A program made the position numbers and the translations under genes. The notes beneath the pieces are model-generated. The model was not told where the DNA came from and did no database searches. It saw only the letters and a list, made by a program, of their open reading frames with translations. Below are positions 1 to 10,999 of a stretch of 64,000 bases of DNA, one piece after another (within the stretch, counting starts at the first letter, position 1; each line of letters begins with the position of its first letter). The stretch is from contig NC_037598.1 of NCBI RefSeq assembly GCF_003073045.1, positions 25,791,822 through 25,855,821 on the forward strand, in the 5' to 3' direction. Source of the DNA: Pomacea canaliculata. Lineage: Eukaryota > Mollusca > Gastropoda > Architaenioglossa > Ampullariidae.

Positions 1-2250
1 GTGATCAGTGTTTTCTGCACCATTATATCGACAGTAGGACCTGTCGCCAACGTTTAACAACTTTAGTGTCAGGTGTGTGTACTCTTCGCTGTACGAGGAG
101 AAGAAGGTGTTACGATCTTACAGCGACTCTGAGGTGTATGTGTGTATGTGTGTATGTGTGTGTGTGCACGCACGCACATTTATTTATCTGTGGAGCAGGA
201 ATGAGAAATCCTGCATTTTGACTACATTTCACTCGTCCTGCCCTCCGCCACTCGCAGCGCACACTACTCACTACTCAGTGTCTACATCGTGTCCGAGCCC
301 GTGCTCATAGTCCGAGGGTTAGTTAAGTCCCGGGTTAGTCCACAGCAAGCGTTTTACCTCCGTAGTTATGCTTCGGTTGCCCGTAGAACCCCGGCTGTAA
401 AGTAGGGGCAAAGATTCCCTAGGGGTAAAGTAGTAAACAACAATATCCGTGGAAGCTAGACAGTCCCATGTAACTATGGAGACGAGAAGCTGTTCCTTCG
501 TGTCTACAGTTTCCACAGGGTGACGACCGACCTTCACTTGGTGAATACAGTCCCTCGCCTCCATCCGCTGGGCAGTAGTTTATCCACTCCACTCCGTCTG
601 ATGCAGCCATCGGACTCCCTGTGGAAGATGTCGTCTGCCCTACTCCAAAGCAAACCAGATAAAATCTTTTATTGAAAACTCCACTCTGGGTTCGGCGGGT
701 CTTCTGTGGGTTTATTTATCTCTTCCCAAGTACATCAGCCATTCAGAAAGATTGCGTTTCCTTTTCATTTGCTAAACACTTGCTGAGTTGGTTTTTTTCG
801 GGGAAGGGGTGGTCTTTGGGGGGAGGACAAATTACTGGATGAAAGCGTCAGCCTGGTTGTGCTTGACCTCCATAAAACCCTTCTTCTTCCTCTCCCATCC
901 AGCTGTCTCCCTCCCTTCATCCTCAGTCTTCTCTCTCCGTGAGGAAGAGCAGACTACAATCGACATGCATTCTGGGCTTGGAACTTCTCTTGTTGCCAGC
1001 CGCTGTTACAGGGCTACTGGCATTTGACCTCACGACCTCCGAGTTCCGCTTTGTAAGCGAGTGCTTATTAATGATCATCAACAGCGAGGTCAGTGAGTGC
1101 TTATCGACTGTCAATGTGAGGCTTACAGGTGTTGAAGATGAGGAGAGGGGGAGAGAGAGAGAAGGAGAGAATGAAGGGAAGATAAGAGAGAAGGCTCTAC
1201 AGTCACTGTAAGGATAAATCCCTCACACTGACCAGTGGGTTGATCAGTCTTTACCGGTGCCCCAGTTACCATCGAGGTGCCCCAGTTAGCCATCAAGGTG
1301 CCCTAGTTAGCCATCAAGGTGCCCCAGTTACCCATCAAGGTGCCCTAGTTAGCCATCAAGGTGCCCCAGTTAGCCACAAGATGCGAGTTGAGTGACGTCA
1401 GCAGAGTACCAGCTCCGACATGCGCACTGCTCAGCTACATTTCTAGACCTAGACACTTCCGCTTTACAAAAATCACTCCCATGATCCTCCCTTGTTGTTC
1501 AATACAGCACGTTAGCTGTGACGTGTGAGTGAGGGACAGATTTCAAGGCGAGAGACAGAGACAGGAAGTGACGGCCATTTTCCGGCTGTGAAGGAGCAGA
1601 CTGATGGGAGTTGCCGGCCCTGACTGGGGGAAATGCAAGCCGGTGTCAGCAGCTCACGTTACTCCAGGCCTGAGCCGCGAGACAAACACAGTTCAAGCTG
1701 AGGACGACAGAAAATGTGTCAAGGTCTTGGAAACAAGTGCAGCAGTCTCTCTCTCGCAGACAGGAACAGAGAACACGGTGGCTTAGAGGTTATGCAAGGA
1801 ATGCCAAAGGAAGTTTTCTGTTTTGTGCTTTAAGGGTAGAATGTGGCGACCTCTAACAGGAAATGGAAAATAAAAGTGTCTAGCGACCTTCCCCACCACC
1901 GCCCCACTAGAGCCTCGCACTTTTCTCTTCTGTCTTTTGTTGAATTGCGAGGCTCACTGGAGGAGGTTTGCACGTGACTCCAATCTTGTGAACGCGTGAA
2001 GCCAGTTGTTGCTTTACACACAACTGCATTAGTGCAGCCACAAACCCATCCACCCGTAAACATCCTCTAGGGTGGATTTGCGACTTTGTTATTGCCGTAC
2101 TTGTTGTCATGCATCTATTCATCGCCGTCATCAGCTGAATTCACTTTCACGGCGTTGTTTACACTTGTCTGCCCTTTAGCTGCTGACAAATAATAATTAT
2201 TTATTATTTATTTTAATAAATAATTTCCCTCATGTCCACTGTTTGTGTTG
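1..2250. other. Upstream non-coding region
   Basis: I see no convincing coding exon here. The open frames are short, overlap on both strands and match no family I recognise. A non-coding 5' exon of the tetraspanin probably lies here, because its first coding exon starts at a splice acceptor (2251-2253) with only nine bases before the ATG. A 21-bp tandem repeat lies at about 1256-1378. Confidence 0.6.
1256..1378. repeat. 21-bp tandem repeat, about 6 copies
   Basis: The unit reads approximately gtgccccagttagccatcaa plus one g. Copies differ by single changes such as cccc/ccct and agcc/accc. Non-coding. Confidence 0.8.
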
Positions 2251-2262
2251 CAGACCTACAAG

Positions 2263-5200
2263 ATGGGGCTCACACGCTGCGGCAACTTCCTGAAGTACTC
2301 CATGTTCTTGTTCAACGCCGTCATACTGGTGAGTAGCGCCCCCTGTCGCCATGCTGACAGAAGTACACATTGAAGTCGTCTTGTTTACTGACACTTGTGT
2401 CTCTGTTGTATCAAACAAACATAAACAACCATCACCACTATCACAGCAGGGATGTTATTGCCCTCGTCACATCAGTGACAAGCGGAGATAATGTCGCGCA
2501 CATCGTCTGTCTCCTCAGCTGATGAAACCTAAAGACAGACGCTGTAAGGCAAACAGGATAAACATCAGTCTAACAAACAAAAACAATCTGACTAAAATAT
2601 AGTAAACAGTCTACCAAACAATCAGAAAGCAGTCGAACTAAAAGATGTGATCAGCAATGTAATAAACATAAAAACAATGTCACTAAAATACAATAACTAG
2701 TCTCACAAACATGGAGAGCAGTGTGAGTAAACAAGCAGCCTCACAAGCAAACACAAACATGTAAAACTCAAACAAAAATATAATCAGCTGTATCAGTGTG
2801 ACTTTTCGCAGATCGCCGGCTGTGGGTTGCTGGGGTTTGGTGTCTACACCCGCACCAACGACTCCCGGGTGGCTCGCTTTTCCTCCATCGTGGGTAGCTA
2901 CCTGTACTCCACCCTCTCGCTTCTCCTCATCATTCGGCGGCGGGGTGGTCATCCTCTTGTCCTTCCTCGGCTGCTGCGGGGCCATCAAAGAAGTCCGGTG
3001 CATGCTGGGATCGGTAAGAAATGTTTTATTTGTTACCTGTGACGTATACACGCAGGTGGTAAACAATGTTCTCCTCAGGGATGGTTGACAGACAATCACT
3101 GTTGTTGCCGTGTGGCTGACAGACAATCAATATTCTTTAAATGTTATTTTAATTCTGGGACTGACAGACGTGGCATTGAGTGTGATTTTTTCAATCTTCG
3201 TCTTTTTTGTCAACACCTCATTGAGTTACAATTGTCTCCCTTGTTCACGTGACTTGGTTGCCACGTGTTACAGTTCTTCTTCTTGCTGCTGCTCATGCTG
3301 ATTGGCTTCTTGGTAGGCGGGATCCTCATCTATGCTTACCGGAATCAGGTGAGTGTGTCCTTCTCTACATTAGTCAGCAAATTCTGGCTCACTCCTGAGT
3401 TACCTGCCCCTCGCTGGTGAGGACGCCGTGAGTCACGTGTACACGCACACGGCAAGGTGAAGGTCGAAGGAGAACGAGGCTTTATTAAGCTTTCTACTTG
3501 ACATTAGACAAAACGTTTGTTGTATTTAGACATAAGATGTGGACTGTGTGTACATTAAATACACGATTTTATTTTGATGTGTTCGTCGTGGATACAAATA
3601 TTTGTCTGTGCCGCCATAACACACTTGAAGTATCAAACTGTATTTTCGTCTTCACTGTTCATGGATTGGTTGACTGAGACGAGAGTGGCTCTCTGTATGG
3701 TAGATGTGTGATTGTGATTGAATGGGAATTACATAGGCGAGTACAGAGTGTTGTTTGTAACAAGTGACGTGCTGCGTGTTTGGCAGACGTGTGACGTGCT
3801 GCTTGTTTGGCAGACATGTGACGTGTTGTTTGTTTGACAGACACGTGAGGTGTTGTTTGTTTGACAGACATGTGACGTGCTGCTTGTTTGCCAGACATGT
3901 GACGTGTTGTTTGTTTGACAGACATGTGACGTGCTCCTTGTTTGGCAGACATGTGACGTGTTGTTTGTTTGACAGACACGGTACGTGCTGTTTCCTATTG
4001 TTTGTTAGATAGGTGATTATGTCATGAAAGAGCTGTACACGTCTCTCAACTCTTCGTACGGACGGGCGGACAGGAAGGAAGTGACGGAAACCTGGGACTT
4101 CATGCAGAAAGTTGTGAGCATCAAACTTTGGTTTCCACAGAACTCTGGCACTGAAGCCTTTCACTGTACATGTGTCAGTCGTGTCAGCTCTGTTAGTATT
4201 GTAGACAATGTAATATACAATGTACAGTGGTATCGGCGTTACATGTACACTTGCTGGATGTACAGCCTGACCTGACACAATAGACTAACTACTCTATTGA
4301 CTGTACACGTGACATGCTGACTAACCACTCTATCGACTGTACACGTGACATGATGACTAACCACTCTATTGACTGTACACGTGACATGCTGACTAACCAC
4401 TCTATCGACTGTACACGTGACATGATGACTAACCACTCTATTGACTGTACAGTTTAGCTGTTGCGGCGTGTACGGGGATGTCAACTCCTCCACATCCTGG
4501 GCTTTCTACAGAACAACCTTGTGGTTCCTCAACCAGACAGGTGACTAGCGCCGGCTGAGTGCACTCTTCTTTTTGAGTTTAAAACAATCGAAAATTATTT
4601 TAATCGTCGTCAGTATTTCGAGCAAACCTCTTGTAGTAACCTGAGTTTAGCTTTGGTCCTGTGTGGGCCGTTGCTGTGTGTGTGTGTTGTCAATGAGAGA
4701 GAGAGAGTTGTATTATTTGACACCTTTCTCTATCAATGGCATTCTGTATGTGCGGCCTGGTAATGTGAAGAGCCTAGCCACATGCTAAGACACCGCGCTA
4801 TAAATCATTTTCATCGTAATCGTCGTCGTCGTCATTAACACCTCTCTCTTTGTCTTCAGAAACGTCTATGAAGAAGTATGTGCCCGACAGCTGCTGTTTG
4901 AGCATGATGGGAGATAACCTGACCCGGTGTGTGGGGGGCATGGGCTACGAACACATTGCACCCGCTCGTGGGCCACCCGTGTACCCGGCCATAGAAAACG
5001 GCATCATGTTTACCGAGGTAGGCAGCACAAGCAGCATCACCACACTGCAGACAGTGAAATGCTTGTGCCCTGTGCCCCTGTCAGCCCATGTAGTAGACTC
5101 GAACATACGCAACATACAACAAAGAAAGCAAGATTTTCAGGAGTGAAGAATATTGAGTTGTGCTCTCGCAATTATCAGAACAAAATCTTCCATCGTAGTT

Positions 5201-6087
5201 ACTTCTATGTCACCTGCAAAAAACACTGTCCATGAAGCAATTTTATTGACTGTAATTGTCACGTGGTGTCGAAGGGATGGATGGTCTGACAATGACAGGA
5301 GTGTTTTCTCTCTGTACCAGGGCTGCTACTCGGCGTTCATCGCCTTCCTGTCGGACAACATCAAAGTGGTTGGAGGCGTGTGTGTCGGGGTGGCGGTGTT
5401 GATGGTAAGCTCCATGGTATCGCCCCATCACCCATGCCTAGCATCGCAGCTTTAAAGCACGTTGTTCAGTTATCGTCGCGATCCCCAAAGTTCGAATCCG
5501 CATCCACACCTTCGTACATCCATCGCCGCCAAACCAATTCTCTGCTTGTCACTAAATCATTTCTGTAATCTTGTAGTGGTATCTGTTCCATTCCATCCCC
5601 CTCCCTAGAATAAAATATGAAAATGACAAATGTGTCATGAGCACAAAGCAGAATCAACACCATTTCCACAGCTTCAAAAATAAAAGGCAGGAAAGATAAC
5701 TCTGACGTTCTCTGTGTTCTCCACTACCTGGCTTTGCTCCCTTGAGTACTCTGACCGCATTCATATACTTTTTTGTATCGATCATTTCTTTATTTCGTGT
5801 CGTCTCCTCTTCATCGCTTTCATTCTTTTTCTTTCTCTTTTCCTTCTCCATCAATATTTTACAAGGTTTACTGCCAAACCGTGATAATTGCTGATAATAG
5901 GGTAATTCCCCCTTTCTCAACCTCTCCACCCCTCCTTTCTTATTTCCCTTTCCTTTGACCTGAGGTATATGTGAAGTGTTTTGACTTTTTTCTGAAAACA
6001 CCTTTCATGATCGTGTTTCAGGTTCTAGCTATGACCTTTGCCCTCTGCCTGTGTCGACGAATTAAAGATGACTATCTCTTCGACTGA
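2263..6087 (+). CDS. Tetraspanin (eight coding exons, one apparent frameshift)
   Basis: Four-pass membrane scaffold protein of the tetraspanin family, expected at the plasma membrane or endosomes. Coding exons: 2263-2328, 2812-3013, 3274-3348, 4009-4113, 4453-4540, 4860-5017, 5321-5404, 6022-6087. About 280 residues, usual for the family. TM1 is in exons 1-2 (NAVILIAGCGLLGFGVYTR). TM2 ends in the diagnostic SFLGCCGAIKEVRCMLGS, TM3 is exon 3 (FFFLLLLMLIGFLVGGILIY), and TM4 spans exons 7-8 (VGGVCVGVAVLM). The large loop carries FSCCGVYGD, then PDSCC, RC and GC, giving six cysteines for three disulfides. The tail ends RRIKDDYLFD. The ATG at 2263 starts MGLTRCGNFLKY, the usual short cytoplasmic start. 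Exon 2 is 202 nt where 201 is expected: the frame changes at about 2935, and one extra C would explain it. All other phases agree, so an assembly error or a polymorphism is likelier than a pseudogene. The subfamily was not determined. Confidence 0.93.
3752..3985. repeat. 27-bp tandem repeat in tetraspanin intron 3
   Basis: About eight units of roughly gtgacgtgctgcttgtttgg plus cagacat. Every unit contains a tttg(g/a)cag string that looks like a splice acceptor. The array ends just before the true acceptor of exon 4 (ttag at 4005-4008). The unit length is a multiple of three, so open frames run through it; they are not genes. Confidence 0.9.
4283..4452. repeat. 36-bp tandem repeat (72-bp alternation) abutting exon 5
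   Basis: About 4.7 units built from tgactaaccactctat(c/t) plus gactgtacacgtgacatg. Two variants (ctatc...catga and ctatt...catgc) alternate, so the higher-order unit is 72 bp. The last partial unit, gactgtacag, is itself the splice acceptor of tetraspanin exon 5. Confidence 0.92.
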
Positions 6088-6870
6088 ACTTGAGGAGATC
6101 ATCATCACACCTGAACACGCCAAGTGCTAAGGACTCCGCTGTCCTGTGATGTTTCTTTGAAGAATTCTGTTGACAAGATTATGTAAACTGAACTAAGAGG
6201 GAATTCGTGAATGTTTCATCCTGTGAACTGTACATACATGTACATATGTGTACATCGATAGCCGCGCACCTTGTTGCTTTGTCATTTGTTCTCCCGTCCA
6301 CTGTCCACCCCTCTACGTGTTCACTTGTGGTTAGCGACAGTGAACTGGGCCGGCCAGGTAAATGTACAGGTATGTCATCGTCAAGAATGAAGTGGATACC
6401 TGTAGGAAGTTCACCTTTTCTAAGTGTTTGAACCTTCAGTAGTGTAGGTGACGTGGCTCATGTGTCTTAACCATCAGCATTCGGCGGACTTGGAGTCTGT
6501 TTGAATAATTATAGTTAATTAATGTTAACATATCTGTCTGTGTGCGCGCTCACGTGTGTGTGTGAGGGGAAGGGTGCGTGAACTTGTAATATAAGAAATT
6601 AGTATTGTGTGTGTGAAGACGATTGTGTATCCTTGTGTTGATGTATGTAGAGGAGAACACGAGGGAGAGAGAGAGAAGTGAAGTAACGAAGTAAGAAGTG
6701 ATGTTAGTCATCGATCATTGCCAGACTTGTATTGAAATGTTTGCTGACAACTTGACGAAGCACGTAGCTGTGCTGTCTGCCTTTATCAACTGTTCTTCCC
6801 ATCATTTCCCTGAAAAGCCGAGCCTGCCTCCATGGGTGTGACATCATCTTGTGAGTGTGTGAGTCTCGTG

Positions 6871-6928
6871 TCTGTCTGTCTGTCTGTCTGTCTGCCTGCC
6901 TGCCTGCCTGCCTGTCTGCCTGCCTGCC

Positions 6929-6969
<41 letters not shown>

Positions 6970-6977
6970 GCCTGTCT
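6871..6977. repeat. (TCTG)n/(CCTG)n microsatellite
   Basis: Compound TCTG and CCTG tetranucleotide repeat, uninterrupted for just over 100 bp. It produces long spurious open frames on both strands. Confidence 0.95.
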
Positions 6978-7612
6978 TGTTAAATGGTTGGAGGTTTGGT
7001 GTGTGCATGTGTCTGTATGATGTCCAGCAGTCTTCCTCGTCGTGGCCATTCTGCTGGGTTGTAGACTGCTTCAACAAGTAAACTACACTTGTGTACTTAT
7101 TAACCCCGCCTCTAAAACAAAACTCAGAAGCAAATGAGGTTTTTGTGGAGTTTATTTCCACACCATCAGTTCTCCTTGATGGATGCCACCATCCTTACAG
7201 TAATAGTATCTTCCCGACTTGTATTTCATTTTAAACACAGATTTTACACAAGTTAAAATTCAGATGTAAACGTTTTTCAGTTGCTGTGGCGGGTTTAGAG
7301 ACAAGACAGGTGGTGTAGTGTCGGGTGTAACAATTGTGTAACGAGAGGCAGTTGTGATCCTCATGAAAGATTCACAGATGTCACGTGCATTGTCATATTC
7401 ACTCAAATTGCACAATCATGTTTAAATTGAATTAAGTGAGCTTATTTTCCACATGAAATGCAGACAAGTATTATTTTTGTTTTGAAAGGATTTCTGTGTA
7501 AAACTGTGGTTGTAACTGCCGTCATAGTAACAGCCACAACTGACTGACAGCAGCGACATGAGATGTTGTGTTCACCTTCACACAAACATTACACAACCAA
7601 CATTTTGTACAG

Positions 7613-7618
7613 AATAAA
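7613..7618 (+). terminator. AATAAA polyadenylation signal, candidate for tetraspanin
   Basis: Canonical hexamer about 1.5 kb after the tetraspanin stop and about 480 bp before the tail-to-tail GPCR stop codon. Confidence 0.4.
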
Positions 7619-7985
7619 GATTGTTGTGTACAGAGTCAAGATTGTTGTCTTGTTGTTGTTTACTGTGCTCATGTTCAGCGTGAGTGTGGGCGGGACCGTG
7701 TATTAGCAGTGAGAATGTTTCACACGTGTGTGTTTTTGTGTGAAATCCCGGGAGGACATGCCTGTGAAGAAATCACAAAAAAAGGAAAAAAGGTTCTGAT
7801 GAAATCATTTCCCTGACATACAGCTGAACGACTCTCAATCGTTGTCATAGCGACGGCATGCATCACAGCTTCTGGAGGACTGCAGCCTCGGTCATTGCAT
7901 GTGTGTGAGAATGTTTACAACTAAGACAGGGTTGTATTGACTCTTACAGGGTGTATCGAATGTCAGTGGTGACTGATATACAAGC

Positions 7986-8058
7986 TGTGTCTGTGTGTGT
8001 GTGTGTGTGTCTGTGTGTGTCTGTGTCTGTATGTGTGTGTCTGTGTGTGTGTGTGTGA
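7986..8058. repeat. (TG)n microsatellite
   Basis: Imperfect TG dinucleotide repeat with TCTG interruptions, close to the 3' end of the GPCR gene. Confidence 0.9.
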
Positions 8059-8093
8059 AAGTGAGGCGCCTACCTCACTGGTGCCAGTTGCGT

Positions 8094-10925
8094 TCATGTC
8101 CTACAAAGCATTTCTCTAAAAGCACGTCGGAAGTCCGAGCTTGAGAAGTTGTAGAGAATTGGGTTGATTGCCGAGTTCACGTAGGTCAGCCAAAAGGTCA
8201 CCGAGTACACCACATCCGGCACCAGCTCCGGACGAACGGCGGTGAGATCAAAGACCAGGTGAAAAGGCAGCCAGCAGACCACGAAGCCGGCCACAATGTG
8301 GGTGAGGATTATGAACGCTCGTGTCTCTCTCCCCCTGGAACCTTTCTGGGGTCCGCTGGAGGGCGCTGTGACAGGAGAGCAGGCACGTGTCATGGGAAAC
8401 AACTCTGTGGCAAAGTACGAGAGCTTATCCTCAGATAAAAGTAAAGACAAAAGACGAAGCGTAAAAAATTGTAACACAAACTACACTTAAATATAAACAC
8501 AAATTACATTAAATATAAACACAAACAAAATTTAAATATAAACACAAATTCATTCAAATATTATAATTTGTAATGAACTGTCTACTCAAACCCTTCATTA
8601 AGTGTATCAGAACAGTCTTTTCAAATGAGTGAAATGTTAATGAAACTTGAGAAGTGAAGTACATGAAGCCTGACACACAAAACACAGACTAAGCAGATTG
8701 AAACCCTGAGTTTAATGTATAAATCTGCCAGCTAATATGCAAATTATTCAAAACCTACAATTAACAGTCTTCAAAATTGCAGGGAGGCTCCAAGCGACGA
8801 AACAGCCCGGTAACAAACGATAGATTAAGACACCATGAAGACAGATGAAAAAGTAGAGAATAGATAATAGATGTCCTCTGGTACCTGAGGTCTCATTTGC
8901 TGAAAGATCTTGATGGTCGGGTGGGATGTTTGTAGAATCATCGCAAAGTCTGTTTCCAACCGTTGCTGTTGGTGGCTGTGATGACGTGGCCGTAAAATGG
9001 CGGCTGTGAAGAGTTACCTCCCTGCGACCAAGCAAACCAAAGGCGGAGAAAGGGAGAGAATTAGGTGCGAGTTGTTCCCCATCTCTGGTTCCAGGGTGGC
9101 CCACTCCAGCTTCTCTCTGTCTGGGTGGCAGGTCGCTACCCCGCGACTGCAAGTGGTCATCGCTCGGGAGGTCGTCTGCAGGTAATTCTGCGGTCATTGA
9201 CCCAGACTCGGTGACCTGCTCAGAAAGCCTTGACCTTTCTACGTCGCCAACCCTTGTGTCACAGACGTTGATGGAGACGGATCTGACCCCGGGTGGACAG
9301 GCAGACTGACGTGGAGCGAACTGTGAAGTGTCGGCCGACACTCTGTCTTGGGATGTCTCCGCTCTTCTCGGTAACTTGTTCTACACTTGAACAAAATTGT
9401 ACTTGTATACCTCGTCGGACATGACAAACAAGACAGAAAACAATAAACAACTTTTAAAATATCAATTTGTCTGCAATGTGATGATGTGCACATCAAACCT
9501 TTGTGAGAGAGAGAAGGAGTAGGGGGAGATAAAGAGAGGAAACAGATGGTAAACATGGAAGAAGTGACAAGTCTTCGACTTTCATTAAATTTTGTCTGGT
9601 GTCTGATGTCATGTCTGATCCGCTCATCTGAAAGATTGTTATCTGTGAGTCAGAGACCATTCTGGCACCTGGCTGCCAGTCTCCGTGCCTCTCTGCATGA
9701 TTGTTATCAGTATCTTTCATCACTCTCACAACATCTTACGACCCGATGGTTGGCCTTGAAGGCTTCACTCTGACCTGAGATGTTGTCACGTGACTAGGCC
9801 TGGGGGCGTGTCTGGATGGCAGGATGGAGCGAGTCCGTGCCCTCAGCACCAGGAAGACAGCGAAGTAGCAGGTGAGGATGACGACGCACGACCCGTGGTG
9901 ACCCACCACAGCGATGACCACCACGAACTCCCTGTTGTCCGCGGGGACCACATGCACTCCCCCGGGCGGCTGTGCCTCACACGATCCACGATGCAGGGCG
10001 GTAACCATAGGAACAGGACCACCAGCCTGCACACACAAGAGTTCACTCAGTGACCTGTGATGGAAGGTAGAAGGTGGAAGGGGAGAGAGCTAACGCCAGA
10101 AGATCGCTTGGCCACCCACTGACCTACTGACCATGGTCGTACTGACGGACACTATGGGAGTACTCACTGACCATGGCCACACTGATGCACTCACCAGATG
10201 CCAGCGATGGTGATGGCGGTTGTTTTCTTGGTCCTGTGCACGTGGTAGTGCACGCTCCACATCACTGACCACAGTCTGTCCACGGAGATGACGAGGAGGT
10301 TGAAGACGGAGGCGAAGGTCATGCCGTAGTCGAAGAAGATCCAGACGCCGCACATGAACTCGCCGAAGGGCCAGTAACCCAGGGTAGTCTCTGTGCTGTA
10401 AAAGGTCATTGCGGTCAAGGCCACCATGATGTCGGTCAAGGCCAGGTTGACGATGTACATGTTGAAGATCGTCTGGAGGCGCTTGGTGCGAGCCACCGCT
10501 ATCAGAACCTACAGGAAGATAGAATAACCACGTACAGGAACAGAAGGACAAAAAAAAAAAAAAAACAAATTACAAACACAGAAAGAACTGGGAGATGATT
10601 TCCAAAAGAAAAAAAGAAAGAAATAAATCAAAAAAAATCGGAAACAGATATAAACAAGAAACGGGAGAAAGGGATGCGGCTAGAAATTATACAGAGGAGG
10701 ACATGAACCTGCTTCTGAGACTTGCAGGAGAACCAAACCATCTCTTACCAGCATGTTGCCAGTGACTGTCAGGATGACAACCATGAACTGGATGACACCA
10801 AGTGTGACAGTGCGCCACAGTGGTTGCGACATCATGTCTCCTGGCTCCTCTGCCTCCATCAAGCCCCATGAGTCATTCTTCACGGGTGGGATACCCGGCT
10901 CCACCGTTGAAGTCTGCTGGTCCAT
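8094..10925 (-). CDS. Class A, aminergic-like G-protein-coupled receptor
   Basis: Seven-pass receptor expected to bind a small amine. Minus-strand exons: 10925-10749, 10508-10195, 10026-9775, 9380-8885, 8404-8094, about 517 residues. TM1 has GN (TVTGNMLV), TM2 has NLALTD, and TM3 starts after FMC. TM3 reads DYGMTFASVFNLLVISVDR, so the amine-binding aspartate 3.32 is exactly 17 residues before the D of D-R-L (normally D-R-Y). TM6 has CWLPFH, TM7 has FWLTYVNSAINPILY, and an ion-lock helix 8 region follows (SSSDFRRAF). The third cytoplasmic loop is long (about 200 residues, mostly exon 4), as in muscarinic and histamine receptors. TM3 looks most like muscarinic/H1 receptors, but TM5 lacks the usual proline and the ligand cannot be assigned. 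In exon 3 the frame changes near 9945-9955, between GECMW and PADNREFVVVIAVV; exon lengths sum to one base short, consistent with a single missing base. The ATG at 10925 opens an N-tail containing NDS. Confidence 0.9.
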
Positions 10926-10990
10926 CCTTCTGTGTCAACCTCTACGTCAGCAGCAGCACGGAGGAAGCAAAGGCCCTCTCGCGCCAGACC

Positions 10991-10999
10991 TTATAAAAG
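10991..10999 (-). promoter_or_regulatory. TATA-like element upstream of the GPCR
   Basis: On the minus strand the sequence is cttttataagg, about 70 bp before the GPCR ATG at 10925. The spacing would allow a short 5' UTR with no upstream intron. Inferred from sequence only. Confidence 0.4.

Larger units (their letters stand above)
6088..7640 (+). other. Probable tetraspanin 3' UTR
   Basis: Follows the tetraspanin stop with no coding potential. It includes a tetranucleotide repeat at 6871-6977. The first clear AATAAA on the plus strand is at 7613-7618, so the transcript probably ends near 7640. The extent is inferred, not shown. Confidence 0.45.

Noticed and set aside
2253..2265. Tetraspanin start at a different upstream ATG
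   Set aside because: A splice acceptor lies nine bases before the ATG at 2263, and the resulting N-terminus is typical, so no upstream coding exon is needed.
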